NCBI RefSeq assembly: GCF_000409775.1
Contig: NZ_KE332388.1
Location: 10,552-74,551 of the forward strand
Source of the DNA: Litchfieldella anticariensis FP35 = DSM 16096
GTDB lineage: Bacteria; Pseudomonadota; Gammaproteobacteria; Pseudomonadales; Halomonadaceae
Reading direction: 5' to 3'
Length of the DNA stretch: 64,000 nt
The notes beneath the pieces are model-generated. The model worked only from the letters and a program-made list of their open reading frames with translations. It did not search any database and was not told the origin of the DNA. A program made the translations under genes and the position numbers. Each line of letters begins with the position of its first letter. The first letter of the stretch is position 1. Shown here piece by piece: positions 8,028 through 17,711 of the stretch.

Positions 8028-9251
8028 ATGAAAAAGGATCCTAGCAAAGGCTATGTAGCGCTTCTCGGCTGGAGCCTGAACGCTATCGAGGCGGCTGAGA
8101 ACTTCGACCGACGTTATGTGGTGGTGGCCCCGGACTGGGCCGAAGAGTACTGTCAGAAGCACGACATCCCTTATGTGTCGTGGAATTTCGAGCGCCTGAA
8201 CGATCGCTCGATGGAGATTGCCGAAACCCTGCAGGAGATGGGCGTGAACGTTGCCATCCCGCTGTTCGAGGAAACCGTGGAGTGGGCCGGTGCCATCAAC
8301 TCCGTGTTACTCGACAATCCACGCCTGTATGGTCAGGCGCTGCTGCTGCGCGACAAGGCACTGATGAAACGTCGCGCCCAGCTCGGTGGAATTCGCGTGG
8401 GGATCTTCGAGGAGGCGCATGACAAAGGAGACGTCATCCGATTCCTCAAACGCGTCAATCAGACGCTACTCAAGCTAGATGGCGACCCCAACGACCCGAT
8501 TCACCTCAAGGCCTTCGATAAGGCCGGCTGCCTGGGTCACCGCGTGATCCGCACGCCCGACGAGGTGGATACCATTCCCGAAGAGGAATTCCCGGTGCTG
8601 ATGGAATCGCATCTGGATGGCTGGGAATTCGCCGTGGAAGCCTGGATCCATGACGGCAAGATCCGCTTCCTGAACATCTCCGAGTACGTGACCTTGGGGT
8701 ATTCGGTATTCGTACCGGCCACCCCGGAGTTGGAGCAATACCGCCCGCAGATCACCGCCCAGATCGAGAAACTGATCAAGGCCTTCGACATCGACTTCGG
8801 CTTCATTCACCCCGAATACTTCGTCACCAGCGACGGTGAGATGTATTTCGGCGAGGTCGCCTACCGGCCACCCGGCTTCAAGGTTTTCGAACTGCTCGAA
8901 CGCGCCTACGGCTTCAATGCGTATCAGGGCCTGATCCTGTCATTCGATCCCAAGACCACCGAGGAAGAGATCACGACTTTCTTCCCCAAGGAAGTGGTGG
9001 ATGCCAAGTGCCATGCCGGTTGTTTCGGGGTCTACCCGCGGCGGCGTGTGGTCAGCCGCCTGGAGATGCCCGAGGAAACCGAGGATCACCCCTACTTCGA
9101 GTCGCATGAGTTGACGCCGCCGTTGGAAGAAACCGTCACCAAGCGTACCGCCTTCGGCACCCACTGGGGGCTGGTTTACTTTACTGGCGACGATGCGCAT
9201 ACCATGCGCGACCTGTTGAAACATCAGGAAGAACTCGACTTCTATGTATAA
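8028..9251 (+). CDS. ATP-grasp superfamily protein (carboxylate-amine ligase-like)
   Basis: 407 residues from the ATG at 8028, preceded by GGGAGG at 7 nt. The N-terminal part is a Rossmann-like preATP-grasp domain (YVALLGWSLNAIEAAENFDR). DKALMKRR near residue 110 starts the ATP-grasp core, PVLMESHLDGWEFAVEAW near 195 is the nucleotide-binding strand region, and MYFGEVAYRPPG at 272-283 is the Mg/ATP-binding strand with Glu276 and Arg280. Such enzymes join a carboxylate to an amine or thiol with ATP hydrolysis. The substrate cannot be read from sequence. A 679-residue gene follows after 34 bp, so they probably form an operon. No close named relative recognised. Confidence 0.8.
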   Translation: MKKDPSKGYVALLGWSLNAIEAAENFDRRYVVVAPDWAEEYCQKHDIPYVSWNFERLNDRSMEIAETLQEMGVNVAIPLFEETVEWAGAINSVLLDNPRLYGQALLLRDKALMKRRAQLGGIRVGIFEEAHDKGDVIRFLKRVNQTLLKLDGDPNDPIHLKAFDKAGCLGHRVIRTPDEVDTIPEEEFPVLMESHLDGWEFAVEAWIHDGKIRFLNISEYVTLGYSVFVPATPELEQYRPQITAQIEKLIKAFDIDFGFIHPEYFVTSDGEMYFGEVAYRPPGFKVFELLERAYGFNAYQGLILSFDPKTTEEEITTFFPKEVVDAKCHAGCFGVYPRRRVVSRLEMPEETEDHPYFESHELTPPLEETVTKRTAFGTHWGLVYFTGDDAHTMRDLLKHQEELDFYV

Positions 9252-9285
9252 TCCCCTGTTAAGCCCAAGGGGATAAGGAGTCTGC

Positions 9286-11325
9286 GTGTCTATCGAAGAC
9301 GGCCAACATGACAACCAGGACAGCAAGCTGGAGATGCTGCTGTCCAAGCTGGACGAGGCCACTGAGATCCTCGCGCAAGCTCGGGATTTCGCCAAACCGC
9401 TCAAGGTCCGCCGGGTATTGGATACCGCCCGGCGCGTTCTGATGCAGGACGGCGGTGCCGCCGCCCTGCAAGAACGTGTCGAGCCCCTGGAAACGGCAGG
9501 CATCTTCCAAGGGTCCGATTGGGCCTTTCCCCAGATCCTGATTCCTTCGCTGACCACCCACTCGCTGAAGAGCGCCGACGCCGATACCGTGGTGCTCGAA
9601 GCCCTGAGCGAGCTGCGCATGCTGGCAGTGGCCAATGGCGACTATCGTCATCCGCTGATCTCCGCCGAGCAGGCCCATCACTATCTGACCCAGGTGTTGG
9701 CGATCAACCTGGAGTTGCTGTTCATGGCACCCAGCGAGGCCGAGCGTGAGACACAGGGCCGCCTGGCTCAGGTGCCTCGCGCCCTGTTCAAGCATCTGGC
9801 CGAGGGGATCGGTTACGAGCACGTTATCGATCGGCTGATCGACGAGATCTGGCGCATCCTGCAGCAGCGCCCGATCCAGGTCGAACCGGTCAAGCAGATG
9901 ATCACCCAGATCGCCATCTGCCGGGCCAACCCGGATATGGACCTCGGTGCTAGCGGCCAAGGAGCCGATCGCCTGATCAGTAGCCTGTATGGCGCTACCC
10001 AGGCCTCACGCGAAGATCCTGGCGTGGACGTCTACCGCGAACGCCTGGAGTCAATGGATACCGGTGCCCTGCAGTACGAGGCCACCGGCTTTGCCCGCGC
10101 CATGCACGATACCGGCCTGGTATCGCCCTACCATGCCGTGCTGCTACGGTATCTGCTCGACCACGGTGACCACCTGCTTTCCGAGGCTCTTGGCCTGTCG
10201 AGCACCGGGCGTGACTGCCTGCTGTGCTATCGGCAACTGGCTCAGGCGCTGATCGAGGAAGCGGTGCATCCAGCCTCGGCGCAGGCTGTCTATGGCCTGG
10301 CACTGATGCTCGAGCGTGGCATTCTCTATCAACCGCCGGTCGCCCCGGCGCTATGGCGCCAAGTCGCCTTGCCGCTGTCGGAGTGGTCGGAGCTACGCCT
10401 GCGTCTGGCCTATGGCGATGCGGTATCGCCCCGAAGCAGACTGCTGGAAGGAGTGTTGTGCATGCTCGGCCTGCCGCTGGGCGTGGGTCAGGGCAACAAC
10501 CCCACCTGCCAGTCGGCACGTGCCTTGTCGATGTGGGCCTACAACGACCCCGACTATCTGCTGCAGATGGTGGCCTGGGCCGCCCGCGACGACGAGATCA
10601 TCATGCACTTCGAGGGAATGCCGCTCTCCTCGATGGCCAGTCTTTCCGGGGTTTCCAAGGAACTGCCCATGGACCTCGACCCGGTATCGCTGCTGGTGGT
10701 TCCGCATCTTGACCGCATCTACGCCGAGATGGGCCGTCGCTGCATTGGCCGCGAGGGTGATCCGCATCGCTGGGTCAATCCGGAATTTCACGGCTGGTGG
10801 TCCGGGCGCGGTTTTCGCATCAACGTCGATGTGGCGACCGGTCAGCTCGAGTCGCTCGATGATTTCCTGCGTCACTTCTACGCCAGCTACCACCCCTTTT
10901 ACAACGGCAACCAGCCATTGATTCACCCTCAGCCAGCGGGCATTGCGGTGACCGACAGTGCCGCCCGCTTCATTGGCTGGCACGCCATTACCCTGCTACG
11001 TGTGACACTCGACCCCAGCGACGAAATGCGTGTCTATTTCTACAACCCTAACAACGACAGCGGCCAGGACTGGGGGGATGGCGTCAAGGTCAGTACCGCC
11101 GGTAACGGTGAACGCTTCGGCGAAGCCTCGTTACCTTTCGAGCAGTTCGCCTCACGGCTGTATATCTTCCACCACGATCCGCTGGAAAGCGGTGAACTGG
11201 CCAACGTGACTCAAGAGGAACTCGACCGGGTGATCGGCTACGTTCATCGTAGTTGGGGAGCCGATCGGGTGCCCCCCACCGACCTCCAGGCCAACCCTGG
11301 TCCTGGGAACGATACGCAGCGCTGA
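9286..11325 (+). CDS. uncharacterised protein with papain-like Cys/His/Asn pattern
   Basis: 679 residues from a GTG with AAGGAG 5 nt upstream. I do not recognise a named family. The first 400 residues are helix-rich with no signal peptide. The C-terminal part has a plausible cysteine-hydrolase arrangement: Gln402 and Cys408 in GQGNNPTCQSARALSMW, His566 in FIGWHAITLLRV, and Asn/Asp in YNPNNDSG at 586-593, with aromatic strands between them. This order (Gln-Cys, His, Asn/Asp) is that of papain-like peptidases and amidases; assigning catalysis is inference. It lies 34 bp after the ATP-grasp gene, so a ligase/hydrolase pair acting on one amide-linked product is possible. Probably cytoplasmic. Confidence 0.6.
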   Translation: MSIEDGQHDNQDSKLEMLLSKLDEATEILAQARDFAKPLKVRRVLDTARRVLMQDGGAAALQERVEPLETAGIFQGSDWAFPQILIPSLTTHSLKSADADTVVLEALSELRMLAVANGDYRHPLISAEQAHHYLTQVLAINLELLFMAPSEAERETQGRLAQVPRALFKHLAEGIGYEHVIDRLIDEIWRILQQRPIQVEPVKQMITQIAICRANPDMDLGASGQGADRLISSLYGATQASREDPGVDVYRERLESMDTGALQYEATGFARAMHDTGLVSPYHAVLLRYLLDHGDHLLSEALGLSSTGRDCLLCYRQLAQALIEEAVHPASAQAVYGLALMLERGILYQPPVAPALWRQVALPLSEWSELRLRLAYGDAVSPRSRLLEGVLCMLGLPLGVGQGNNPTCQSARALSMWAYNDPDYLLQMVAWAARDDEIIMHFEGMPLSSMASLSGVSKELPMDLDPVSLLVVPHLDRIYAEMGRRCIGREGDPHRWVNPEFHGWWSGRGFRINVDVATGQLESLDDFLRHFYASYHPFYNGNQPLIHPQPAGIAVTDSAARFIGWHAITLLRVTLDPSDEMRVYFYNPNNDSGQDWGDGVKVSTAGNGERFGEASLPFEQFASRLYIFHHDPLESGELANVTQEELDRVIGYVHRSWGADRVPPTDLQANPGPGNDTQR

Positions 11326-11537
11326 TCAAGTCCTTGGCGGCAACCCAGGACCCCGCACCTCGGGATAGCGCCGTTGTAGATAGCCACGGATGCCGTGGCT
11401 TGTCGCACGTCCCTGCCCATTTCGTTAACTGGCTAACTACTTCAGTATGCCATGATTCGGCTAGGGAAACGTCATTCACCAATGGCTATAATGCCCAGCT
11501 TCCTACTCAGCGACTCCGTCAGTGATATTCAACCCCC

Positions 11538-12317
11538 ATGCCCCGACTCGACCAATTGCTCGTCACCCAAGGCCTGGCCCGCTCCCGCACCCGTGCCCAG
11601 CGACTGATCCGTCATGGCCGGGTGAGCCTGGCCGATAATGGCCGGGTACTGACCAAGCCAGGCGAAAAGCTCCCGGACGACAGCCGATTGGCGATAACGG
11701 AAGACCCCGAAGAGCGCTACGTGTCACGCGCCGGACTCAAGCTCGAGGCATTACTGGAGATGCTCGGCATGCGCCTGGATGACAAGGCGGTCTTGGATGT
11801 GGGGCAATCCACCGGTGGCTTCACCGATTGCGCGCTGCGTTACGGCGCAAGGCATGTGATTGGCGTGGAAGTCGGCCACGACCAACTCGACACCGAGCTG
11901 CGTGACGATCCTCGTGTGACCTGCGTGGAGGGCCTTAACGCCAGGGCGATGAGCGAAGACGAGAGGCTACACCAAGCCCTCACCTACCATGCGCCGGAAG
12001 GCCTCGCCCTGGCGGTGATGGATGTCTCCTTCATTTCTCAGACATTGATCCTGCCCGAGCTGGCCCGCCTGTTACCACCGGATGGCGAGTTACTGTCGTT
12101 GGTCAAGCCGCAGTTCGAAGTCGGTCCCGGCAAGGTCAATGAACGCGGTATCGTCACCGACACCAGCCTCTATGCCGACGTGGAAGCGCGCATCCGCCGC
12201 TGCTGCGACGAATGCGGCTTCACGATATTGCATTGGACCGACAGCCCGATCCGCGGCGGCGACGGCAATCGAGAGTTTCTACTTCACGCCCGCCGCCGGG
12301 GGCAACGTGCCGCTTGA
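11538..12317 (+). CDS. tlyA: TlyA-family rRNA methyltransferase
   Basis: 259 residues. An S4 RNA-binding domain occupies residues 1-60 (RLDQLLVTQGLARSRTRAQ), followed by an FtsJ-like methyltransferase with the SAM motif VLDVGQSTGGFTDCAL near 90 and the later VMDVSFISQTLIL and LVKPQFEVG segments. In mycobacteria TlyA 2-prime-O-methylates 16S and 23S rRNA; proteobacterial members are often labelled hemolysin A. Known relatives show both domains in this order and this length. No clear Shine-Dalgarno precedes the ATG. It converges with mscK, with only 5 bp between the stops. Confidence 0.88.
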   Translation: MPRLDQLLVTQGLARSRTRAQRLIRHGRVSLADNGRVLTKPGEKLPDDSRLAITEDPEERYVSRAGLKLEALLEMLGMRLDDKAVLDVGQSTGGFTDCALRYGARHVIGVEVGHDQLDTELRDDPRVTCVEGLNARAMSEDERLHQALTYHAPEGLALAVMDVSFISQTLILPELARLLPPDGELLSLVKPQFEVGPGKVNERGIVTDTSLYADVEARIRRCCDECGFTILHWTDSPIRGGDGNREFLLHARRRGQRAA

Positions 12318-12322
12318 CTATC

Positions 12323-15300
12323 TCAAGTGCCTGTAGCAGCTGAAGGCCCCGTGGGTTTCGACATCACCTGCACCGCCTGGCCTTGGGCATTGTGCAGCCA
12401 CACATCGAGCTGGTTGAAGGCGATGTCCACTCCATGTTCACGGAATAGCGCATCGACGCGTGTGTTGACTTCGTCGGCGGCATAGAGCCGGTCGGCCAGG
12501 GTATCGACGAAGATGCGCAGTTCGAAGTCGAGGGTGCTGGCACCGTAACTCATGAAGAATACCTGTGGCTCGGGGTCGGGCAGCACCCGCGAGTTCTCAT
12601 CGGCAGCCTGACGCAGCAGTCGATGCACGAGATCTAGATCCGAACCATAGGCCACGCCATATTTGAGCACGACACGAGTGACGTTGTCCGACAACGACCA
12701 GTTGATCAGTTGGTCGGTGACGAAGGTCTTGTTGGGGATGATGATCTCCTTGCGGTCGAAGTCGGTCACTGTGGTAGCACGGATGCGGATACGACTGACG
12801 GTGCCATGCAAGTTGCCCAGGGTGATGGTGTCACCGATACGCACTGGCCTCTCGAAGAGAATGATCAGCCCCGAAATGAAGTTGGCAAAGATTTCCTGCA
12901 ACCCGAAGCCCAGGCCGACACCCAGCGCGGCAACGAGCCACTGCAGCTTGTCCCACGTCACGCCGAGGGTCCCCAGCGATACCACCAGACCGGTCCCGAC
13001 GATGACGTAGGAAAGCAGTGAGGTAATCGCATAGGCACTGCCCTGCTTGAGGCTCAGACGCGAAAGCACCATGACTTCCAGTAGCCCCGGCAGGTTTCGA
13101 GCCATTATCAGGGTCAGAGCCACGATGACCAGCGCGGTAACGATATCGGCCACACTCACGGCACTGGCGATCATGCCATCGGTTACGCCCTCTCCGCGGC
13201 TACCCTCCCAGATCGCCACCTGATCGAGGTAGCCGAGTACCGTCAGAAGATCGGCCCATACCAGGTACAGCACCAAGGCGAAACCGATGAACAGGATCAG
13301 CTTGGATAGCCTTAGCGATTGCTGATTGACCTGCTCCATGTCCAAGGGAGGCTCCTCGACCACCTCCAGACCGCCTTCGGCCCCTTCCTGCACTTGAGCG
13401 CGACGACGTGCCAAGGCACGACGATAGGCCAGGCGACGTGCCGCCACTGCCAGGCCACGTATCACCACGGCCTCGACCAGCACCCACAATCCCAATAGAT
13501 ACAGCGTGACGATGAAGCGACCAACCAGGCTCAGTGCGGTGTACTCGAACCCCAGCATGATCAGCACCAGAAATATCATCGGTACCGTCGCCAGCGCCAA
13601 CCCCAGCAAGAGCCGAAACAACTTGATACCAAAGAATGGCGTATGGGCCATGATCAAGCGCACCATCGATACACTCATCGCTACCAATCCGGCTGCCATC
13701 AGCAATAGCGACGTCGGACGCTCCGCCAGAGTGGCGCCAGCCTCCTGGGTCAAATTACCAATCAGCAAGACGGGGATCAGTGCCACCCCCAGCCACAGCA
13801 GCAGCCAACGCAAGCGTGATGCATAACCGGACGGCCAGGTGAAATGCTTGGTCGCCACACCATCCTTGACCAGCAGACGTCGACAAAACGCGATGACAGC
13901 CCAGGCAAGTGCCAATTGCCACAACGCATGCCCCAGGGAAACACCGAACCCGCCACTACCGAGTGCCAGCGTCCAACCCGCAGCCGTCAACACCAACGGC
14001 CCAGGCGCCGCAAGCAGTAGATTGAGAGCGACCGCCAGTGGCGTGTGCCGCTGGGAATCGCGCTTGAGCCGCCCGACTTCCGAGTGCAGCGTATCCAGAT
14101 ATCTCTGGATACGACGCCGTAACCCCAGCAGTACCATGGCAAGCAAGACGAGCGGTGCTCCCCAACCGGCCGCTGTCTGTGGCCATTGCCACAGGCTGGC
14201 CAATGAAGCGCGCCACTCGCCCTGGGTCAGGTGGGCACGAAAGGTCGCTGGTAACTGGCGCAGCCACGTCATATCCAGCGGTCGCCCATTGGCAACCCAG
14301 AACAGTTGCTCATCAATGGTGGCGCGCAACTCACGGCTGATCGACAACAGTTGCTGCTGGTTGAGCTGCAGTTCGATCGCCGCGGTCAACAGACCGCCAT
14401 ATTCCTGTTCGAGTTGGTCGACCAGTTCACGACGAGACTGATAGAGCCGCAGCAAGGAGTCACTCAGCCCCGGGGTAGCCTCCACGCCCGCCTCTTCCAA
14501 CCGCTGGTTGGCGAAACGCTCGGCATCCCGCAGGCTATCGCGCTGGCGTCCCAGTTCGAACTGCTTGAGTCGCAAATCGGCAATCTCTTCCTGCAGGTCG
14601 CGACGCGCATCGACCCGCGGCAAAGCTTGCTGCTGCTCACGCAGAATGCGCGACAATAGCTGACTGCCGCGGATGGCATCGATCTGTTCGACAAGGCTGC
14701 GCTGCAACTGGCGTACACGATCGAGCTCGCTACGCACCTCGATGCCTTCACGCACCAGGCGGTTGGTACGGTCGGTGGCACGCAGTAACTCCAGACTTAG
14801 ATCACGGTTGATCTGCTGAGCACGCAGCACCACCGGATGGCCAGCGGCAATCAAGGGATCGTCGCGAGCGGCGTCGGCGATGGCCTGTTCCGACTGCAAA
14901 CGACGCTGGCGGTCGATCACGCTTTGCAGCATCGAGAGCAGGGCCTGCTCCTCGCCCAACTGACGATTCAGCAAGTCGCGATGCTGCATGGCCAGCTCAC
15001 GCAAGCGGGTATTGCCGGTCAGTTCGCGCTGGTGTAGGCGCAGCTCTTGCTCCGCGAGTTGCTGTTCGACCTGCAAGGCCATCAACGTCGGATCGTCCCC
15101 GGAGACTGGCTCTCGCTCGAGTTCTTCCAGCTCACGGCGATACTTCTCGAGACGTTGCATGGCGTCGGCAATCGACTGTTGGGCACGCTCGGGTACCGTC
15201 TGGGTGGCGATCAACGTCGCATTGACCGCGGCCTGCTGGTCCTGCAAACGCTGCAACGTCGCCAGCGATTCCTGCAATCGCGACTCCAACTCACCAGTCG

Positions 15301-15715
15301 GCAAGCTATCGAGATCTTCCGCCGACCAGGCAAATGGCTGCTCTTCCAAGCGCGACAGTTCACGCTCGAAACGCCGAAGTTCCTCAGGCGCCTGCTGAAT
15401 CTGTTGATCCAGTTCAGCCAGGCGCTGCTGCGTGGCATCGAGGCGGTCGAGAGCGGCCAGGGTGCGGTTCAATGCCTCCAGGTCACGCGTTTGTGCCTCA
15501 TCGGGGACGTCCACCGATTGCAATGCCTTCAGTTGCTCGGTTACCTCGTCACGCTTCGGCAACGGGGTGTCCTGCGCCTGGGCAGCACTCCAAACCAGCA
15601 TCGATAGCGCCCACATGGCAAACCATGCAACGCTCTTACGCCATGCTGCCACCGATCCGTGACCATTTTGCCTGTTCATCTTCCCGACACCCGCCCCATC
15701 GATGTTTCCCGCCAT
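12323..15715 (-). CDS. mscK: MscK-type mechanosensitive channel
   Basis: 1130 residues, close to E. coli MscK (about 1120). The N-terminus has a signal peptide ending in AQA near residue 48, so the mature part starts at QDTPLPKRDE. About 430 residues of periplasmic coiled coil follow, then about ten hydrophobic segments (510-960). The C-terminal MscS domain shows GLGFGLQEIFANFISGLI, a beta-domain RIGDTITLGNLHGTVSRI and EIIIPNKTFVTDQLINWS. It would release solutes at hypo-osmotic shock, which fits a halotolerant host. An internal ATG at 15679 would give a more usual signal peptide; neither start has a strong ribosome site. Confidence 0.88.
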   Translation of the reverse strand: MAGNIDGAGVGKMNRQNGHGSVAAWRKSVAWFAMWALSMLVWSAAQAQDTPLPKRDEVTEQLKALQSVDVPDEAQTRDLEALNRTLAALDRLDATQQRLAELDQQIQQAPEELRRFERELSRLEEQPFAWSAEDLDSLPTGELESRLQESLATLQRLQDQQAAVNATLIATQTVPERAQQSIADAMQRLEKYRRELEELEREPVSGDDPTLMALQVEQQLAEQELRLHQRELTGNTRLRELAMQHRDLLNRQLGEEQALLSMLQSVIDRQRRLQSEQAIADAARDDPLIAAGHPVVLRAQQINRDLSLELLRATDRTNRLVREGIEVRSELDRVRQLQRSLVEQIDAIRGSQLLSRILREQQQALPRVDARRDLQEEIADLRLKQFELGRQRDSLRDAERFANQRLEEAGVEATPGLSDSLLRLYQSRRELVDQLEQEYGGLLTAAIELQLNQQQLLSISRELRATIDEQLFWVANGRPLDMTWLRQLPATFRAHLTQGEWRASLASLWQWPQTAAGWGAPLVLLAMVLLGLRRRIQRYLDTLHSEVGRLKRDSQRHTPLAVALNLLLAAPGPLVLTAAGWTLALGSGGFGVSLGHALWQLALAWAVIAFCRRLLVKDGVATKHFTWPSGYASRLRWLLLWLGVALIPVLLIGNLTQEAGATLAERPTSLLLMAAGLVAMSVSMVRLIMAHTPFFGIKLFRLLLGLALATVPMIFLVLIMLGFEYTALSLVGRFIVTLYLLGLWVLVEAVVIRGLAVAARRLAYRRALARRRAQVQEGAEGGLEVVEEPPLDMEQVNQQSLRLSKLILFIGFALVLYLVWADLLTVLGYLDQVAIWEGSRGEGVTDGMIASAVSVADIVTALVIVALTLIMARNLPGLLEVMVLSRLSLKQGSAYAITSLLSYVIVGTGLVVSLGTLGVTWDKLQWLVAALGVGLGFGLQEIFANFISGLIILFERPVRIGDTITLGNLHGTVSRIRIRATTVTDFDRKEIIIPNKTFVTDQLINWSLSDNVTRVVLKYGVAYGSDLDLVHRLLRQAADENSRVLPDPEPQVFFMSYGASTLDFELRIFVDTLADRLYAADEVNTRVDALFREHGVDIAFNQLDVWLHNAQGQAVQVMSKPTGPSAATGT

Positions 15716-15854
15716 TCATGTCATGGCGGCGATTGTCATGCCACCACGACCACTTGGCAATCACTTATCCTTAGCTTTTCACACAATCATTGACTTGCCG
15801 CTCTGGCATGGTAGAAACGGCTTTTACTAGCCTTCTTATCTCAAGGTGTTACGC

Positions 15855-16916
15855 ATGAAATCGGCTAAATTAGCCATTGGACACGGACTCGTTTTTCTTA
15901 GCTTGATACATGCGCCCGGAGTCATGGCAAACGATGTAAATACCGAAGGAAATCTGACCCCGGCCGAACGAGAAGCCATCGAAACGCGAATCGAGACGTT
16001 GACCGCGGAAATACGCGAACTACGTACCCAGCTACACAGCAGTAGCAACGCTGGCGTGGCCGAGGCCCAAGTGGAAGAAGACCCAAGTACCGTTGCTCTG
16101 GAAGAGGCCGAGGAACGGCGCGAACTCGAGCGAGAATCGAGCCTCAATCCCTTTGCGATTACCACGTATCGCCGTAATTACTTGATGCCCTGGAGCTACA
16201 ATACCAATCCCAACGGCGAAGATTTCCGCGAGCTTTCCGATGGGCACATCGGCAATGCCGAGGTCAAATACCAGTTCAGCGCCAAATTCAGCCTGGTCGA
16301 AGACATGTTCAACGACAATGGCGACCTGTATTTCGCCTATACCCAGCGCAGTTGGTGGCAAGCCTACAACTCCGAGGACTCCGCGCCTTTTCGCGAGACC
16401 AATTTCGAACCGGAAATCTTCGTCAGCTTTGACAACGACCTGACGCTGTGGGGCTGGACCAATACCCAGAACCGGGTCGCCTTCAACCACCAGTCCAACG
16501 GTCGCTCCGCCACACTATCGCGTAGCTGGAACCGGATCTACGCCGAAACGATCTTTCAGCGCGGCGACTGGGCATTCAGTGTAGCGCCACACTGGCGAGT
16601 CCCGGAGTCGGAAAGTGAAGACGACAACCCGGATATCGAACGCTACATGGGCTATGGCGATATCTCCGTCGCCAAGCGCATCATGGATACTCATGAAGCC
16701 AGTCTGCTGGTGCGCGGCAACCCGAGTGCCGGCCATATGGGGACCCAGCTCGATTACTCCTGGCCACTGTTCGGTAACATCCGTGGCTACGTACAGTACT
16801 ACAACGGCTATGGCGAGAGCCTGATCGATTACAATCACCACAACAACCGACTCAGCCTGGGCTTCAGCCTGAATCCGTTGTTTGCCGGCCAGGCCGCCGG
16901 CCAGGCACAACGTTGA
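15855..16916 (+). CDS. pldA: outer-membrane phospholipase A1
   Basis: 353 residues from the ATG at 15855 (AAGG 8 nt upstream). A signal peptide ends near MANDV, and a charged coiled stretch of about 80 residues precedes the barrel. The PldA active site is visible as FNHQSNGRS near residue 210 (His and Ser of the N-H-x-S-N-G motif), followed by SRSWNRIYAE; RNYLMPWSYN and the alternating strands fit the 12-stranded beta-barrel. It hydrolyses phospholipids that reach the outer leaflet and keeps lipid asymmetry. Single gene with its own upstream region. Confidence 0.93.
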   Translation: MKSAKLAIGHGLVFLSLIHAPGVMANDVNTEGNLTPAEREAIETRIETLTAEIRELRTQLHSSSNAGVAEAQVEEDPSTVALEEAEERRELERESSLNPFAITTYRRNYLMPWSYNTNPNGEDFRELSDGHIGNAEVKYQFSAKFSLVEDMFNDNGDLYFAYTQRSWWQAYNSEDSAPFRETNFEPEIFVSFDNDLTLWGWTNTQNRVAFNHQSNGRSATLSRSWNRIYAETIFQRGDWAFSVAPHWRVPESESEDDNPDIERYMGYGDISVAKRIMDTHEASLLVRGNPSAGHMGTQLDYSWPLFGNIRGYVQYYNGYGESLIDYNHHNNRLSLGFSLNPLFAGQAAGQAQR

Positions 16917-16986
16917 ACCCCATTGTCATCGGCACTACCCCTGCTGCTATGCTGAGGGCGTCATTCATCGTCAGAGGAAGACCCAA

Positions 16987-17319
16987 ATGGCAGATCGCAA
17001 GTCCAGTACCGAAGCCAGCACCGAGCAGCTCAAGGCTGATCTGCGCCACCTCTCCCAAACCATCGAAGATCTGGTGAAGGCAACCGCCGACGACTCCCGT
17101 AGCAATATCAAGGAGTTACGCGAGCGTGCCGAAAAGCGTCTGCATGACACGCGCGAACGCCTGGAAGCCCGGGGCGAGAGGCTTTACGGCGAAACCCGCG
17201 AAAGCGTTCGCGAGCAGGTCGATGCCTGCGACAGGTACGTGCACGACAACCCCTGGACCAGCGTTGGCATCGGAGCCGCCGTAGGTGTCGTAATTGGCAT
17301 GCTGATTGGACGTCGTTGA
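16987..17319 (+). CDS. yqjD: YqjD/ElaB family ribosome-associated membrane protein
   Basis: 110 residues from the ATG at 16987 (GAGGAAG upstream). A long charged helix (about residues 15-80, rich in E, R, K) is followed by the family hallmark YVHDNPWTSVGIGAAVGVVIG and a short C-terminal membrane anchor ending GRR. In E. coli YqjD anchors ribosomes at the membrane in stationary phase. Its TGA overlaps the next ATG (TGATG), which starts the yqjD-yqjE-yqjK-like operon. Confidence 0.9.
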   Translation: MADRKSSTEASTEQLKADLRHLSQTIEDLVKATADDSRSNIKELRERAEKRLHDTRERLEARGERLYGETRESVREQVDACDRYVHDNPWTSVGIGAAVGVVIGMLIGRR

Positions 17320-17711
17320 TGAGTGATCGCCACGGACCGGCGGAGCGTTTGTTCGTCGCCACCAAGCGACTGATTTCCAGCCTGATAAGAACCGGCGAGA
17401 CGCGGTTGCGTCTCGCCGTGCTGGAGTTGGAGGAAGAGCGCGCCCGCCTGGTCACGTTGTTGATGTTGGCCGGCCTCAGCCTGGTACTGATGTTGGTGGG
17501 CCTGGCTGCGCTCACTCTGCTGGTCGTGGTGATCTTCTGGGACACGCATCGCCTGTTGGCCACTGGCCTTGCCGCCGGTGTGCTGCTCGTCAGCGGTATC
17601 GGTCTTGGGCTCTGGGTGCGCCGAATGGCCAGCCGTCCCACGTTGCTGAAGAGCACCCTCAAGCATCTCGCCACCGACCGTGAAATACTGGAGCGGCGCG
17701 ATGAGTCATGA
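17319..17711 (+). CDS. yqjE: YqjE-like phage-holin-family membrane protein
   Basis: 130 residues. The start overlaps the yqjD stop by one base. An amphipathic N-terminal helix (RLFVATKRLISSLIRTGETRL) is followed by two hydrophobic helices (about 45-70 and 78-105), the layout of the YqjE/holin superfamily III proteins encoded after yqjD. The role is unknown. Its 3-prime end overlaps the next gene. Confidence 0.85.
   Translation: MSDRHGPAERLFVATKRLISSLIRTGETRLRLAVLELEEERARLVTLLMLAGLSLVLMLVGLAALTLLVVVIFWDTHRLLATGLAAGVLLVSGIGLGLWVRRMASRPTLLKSTLKHLATDREILERRDES

Noticed and set aside
11382-11400. terminator after the 679-residue gene
   Set aside because: AGCCACG/CGTGGCT forms only a short stem and no T-run follows.
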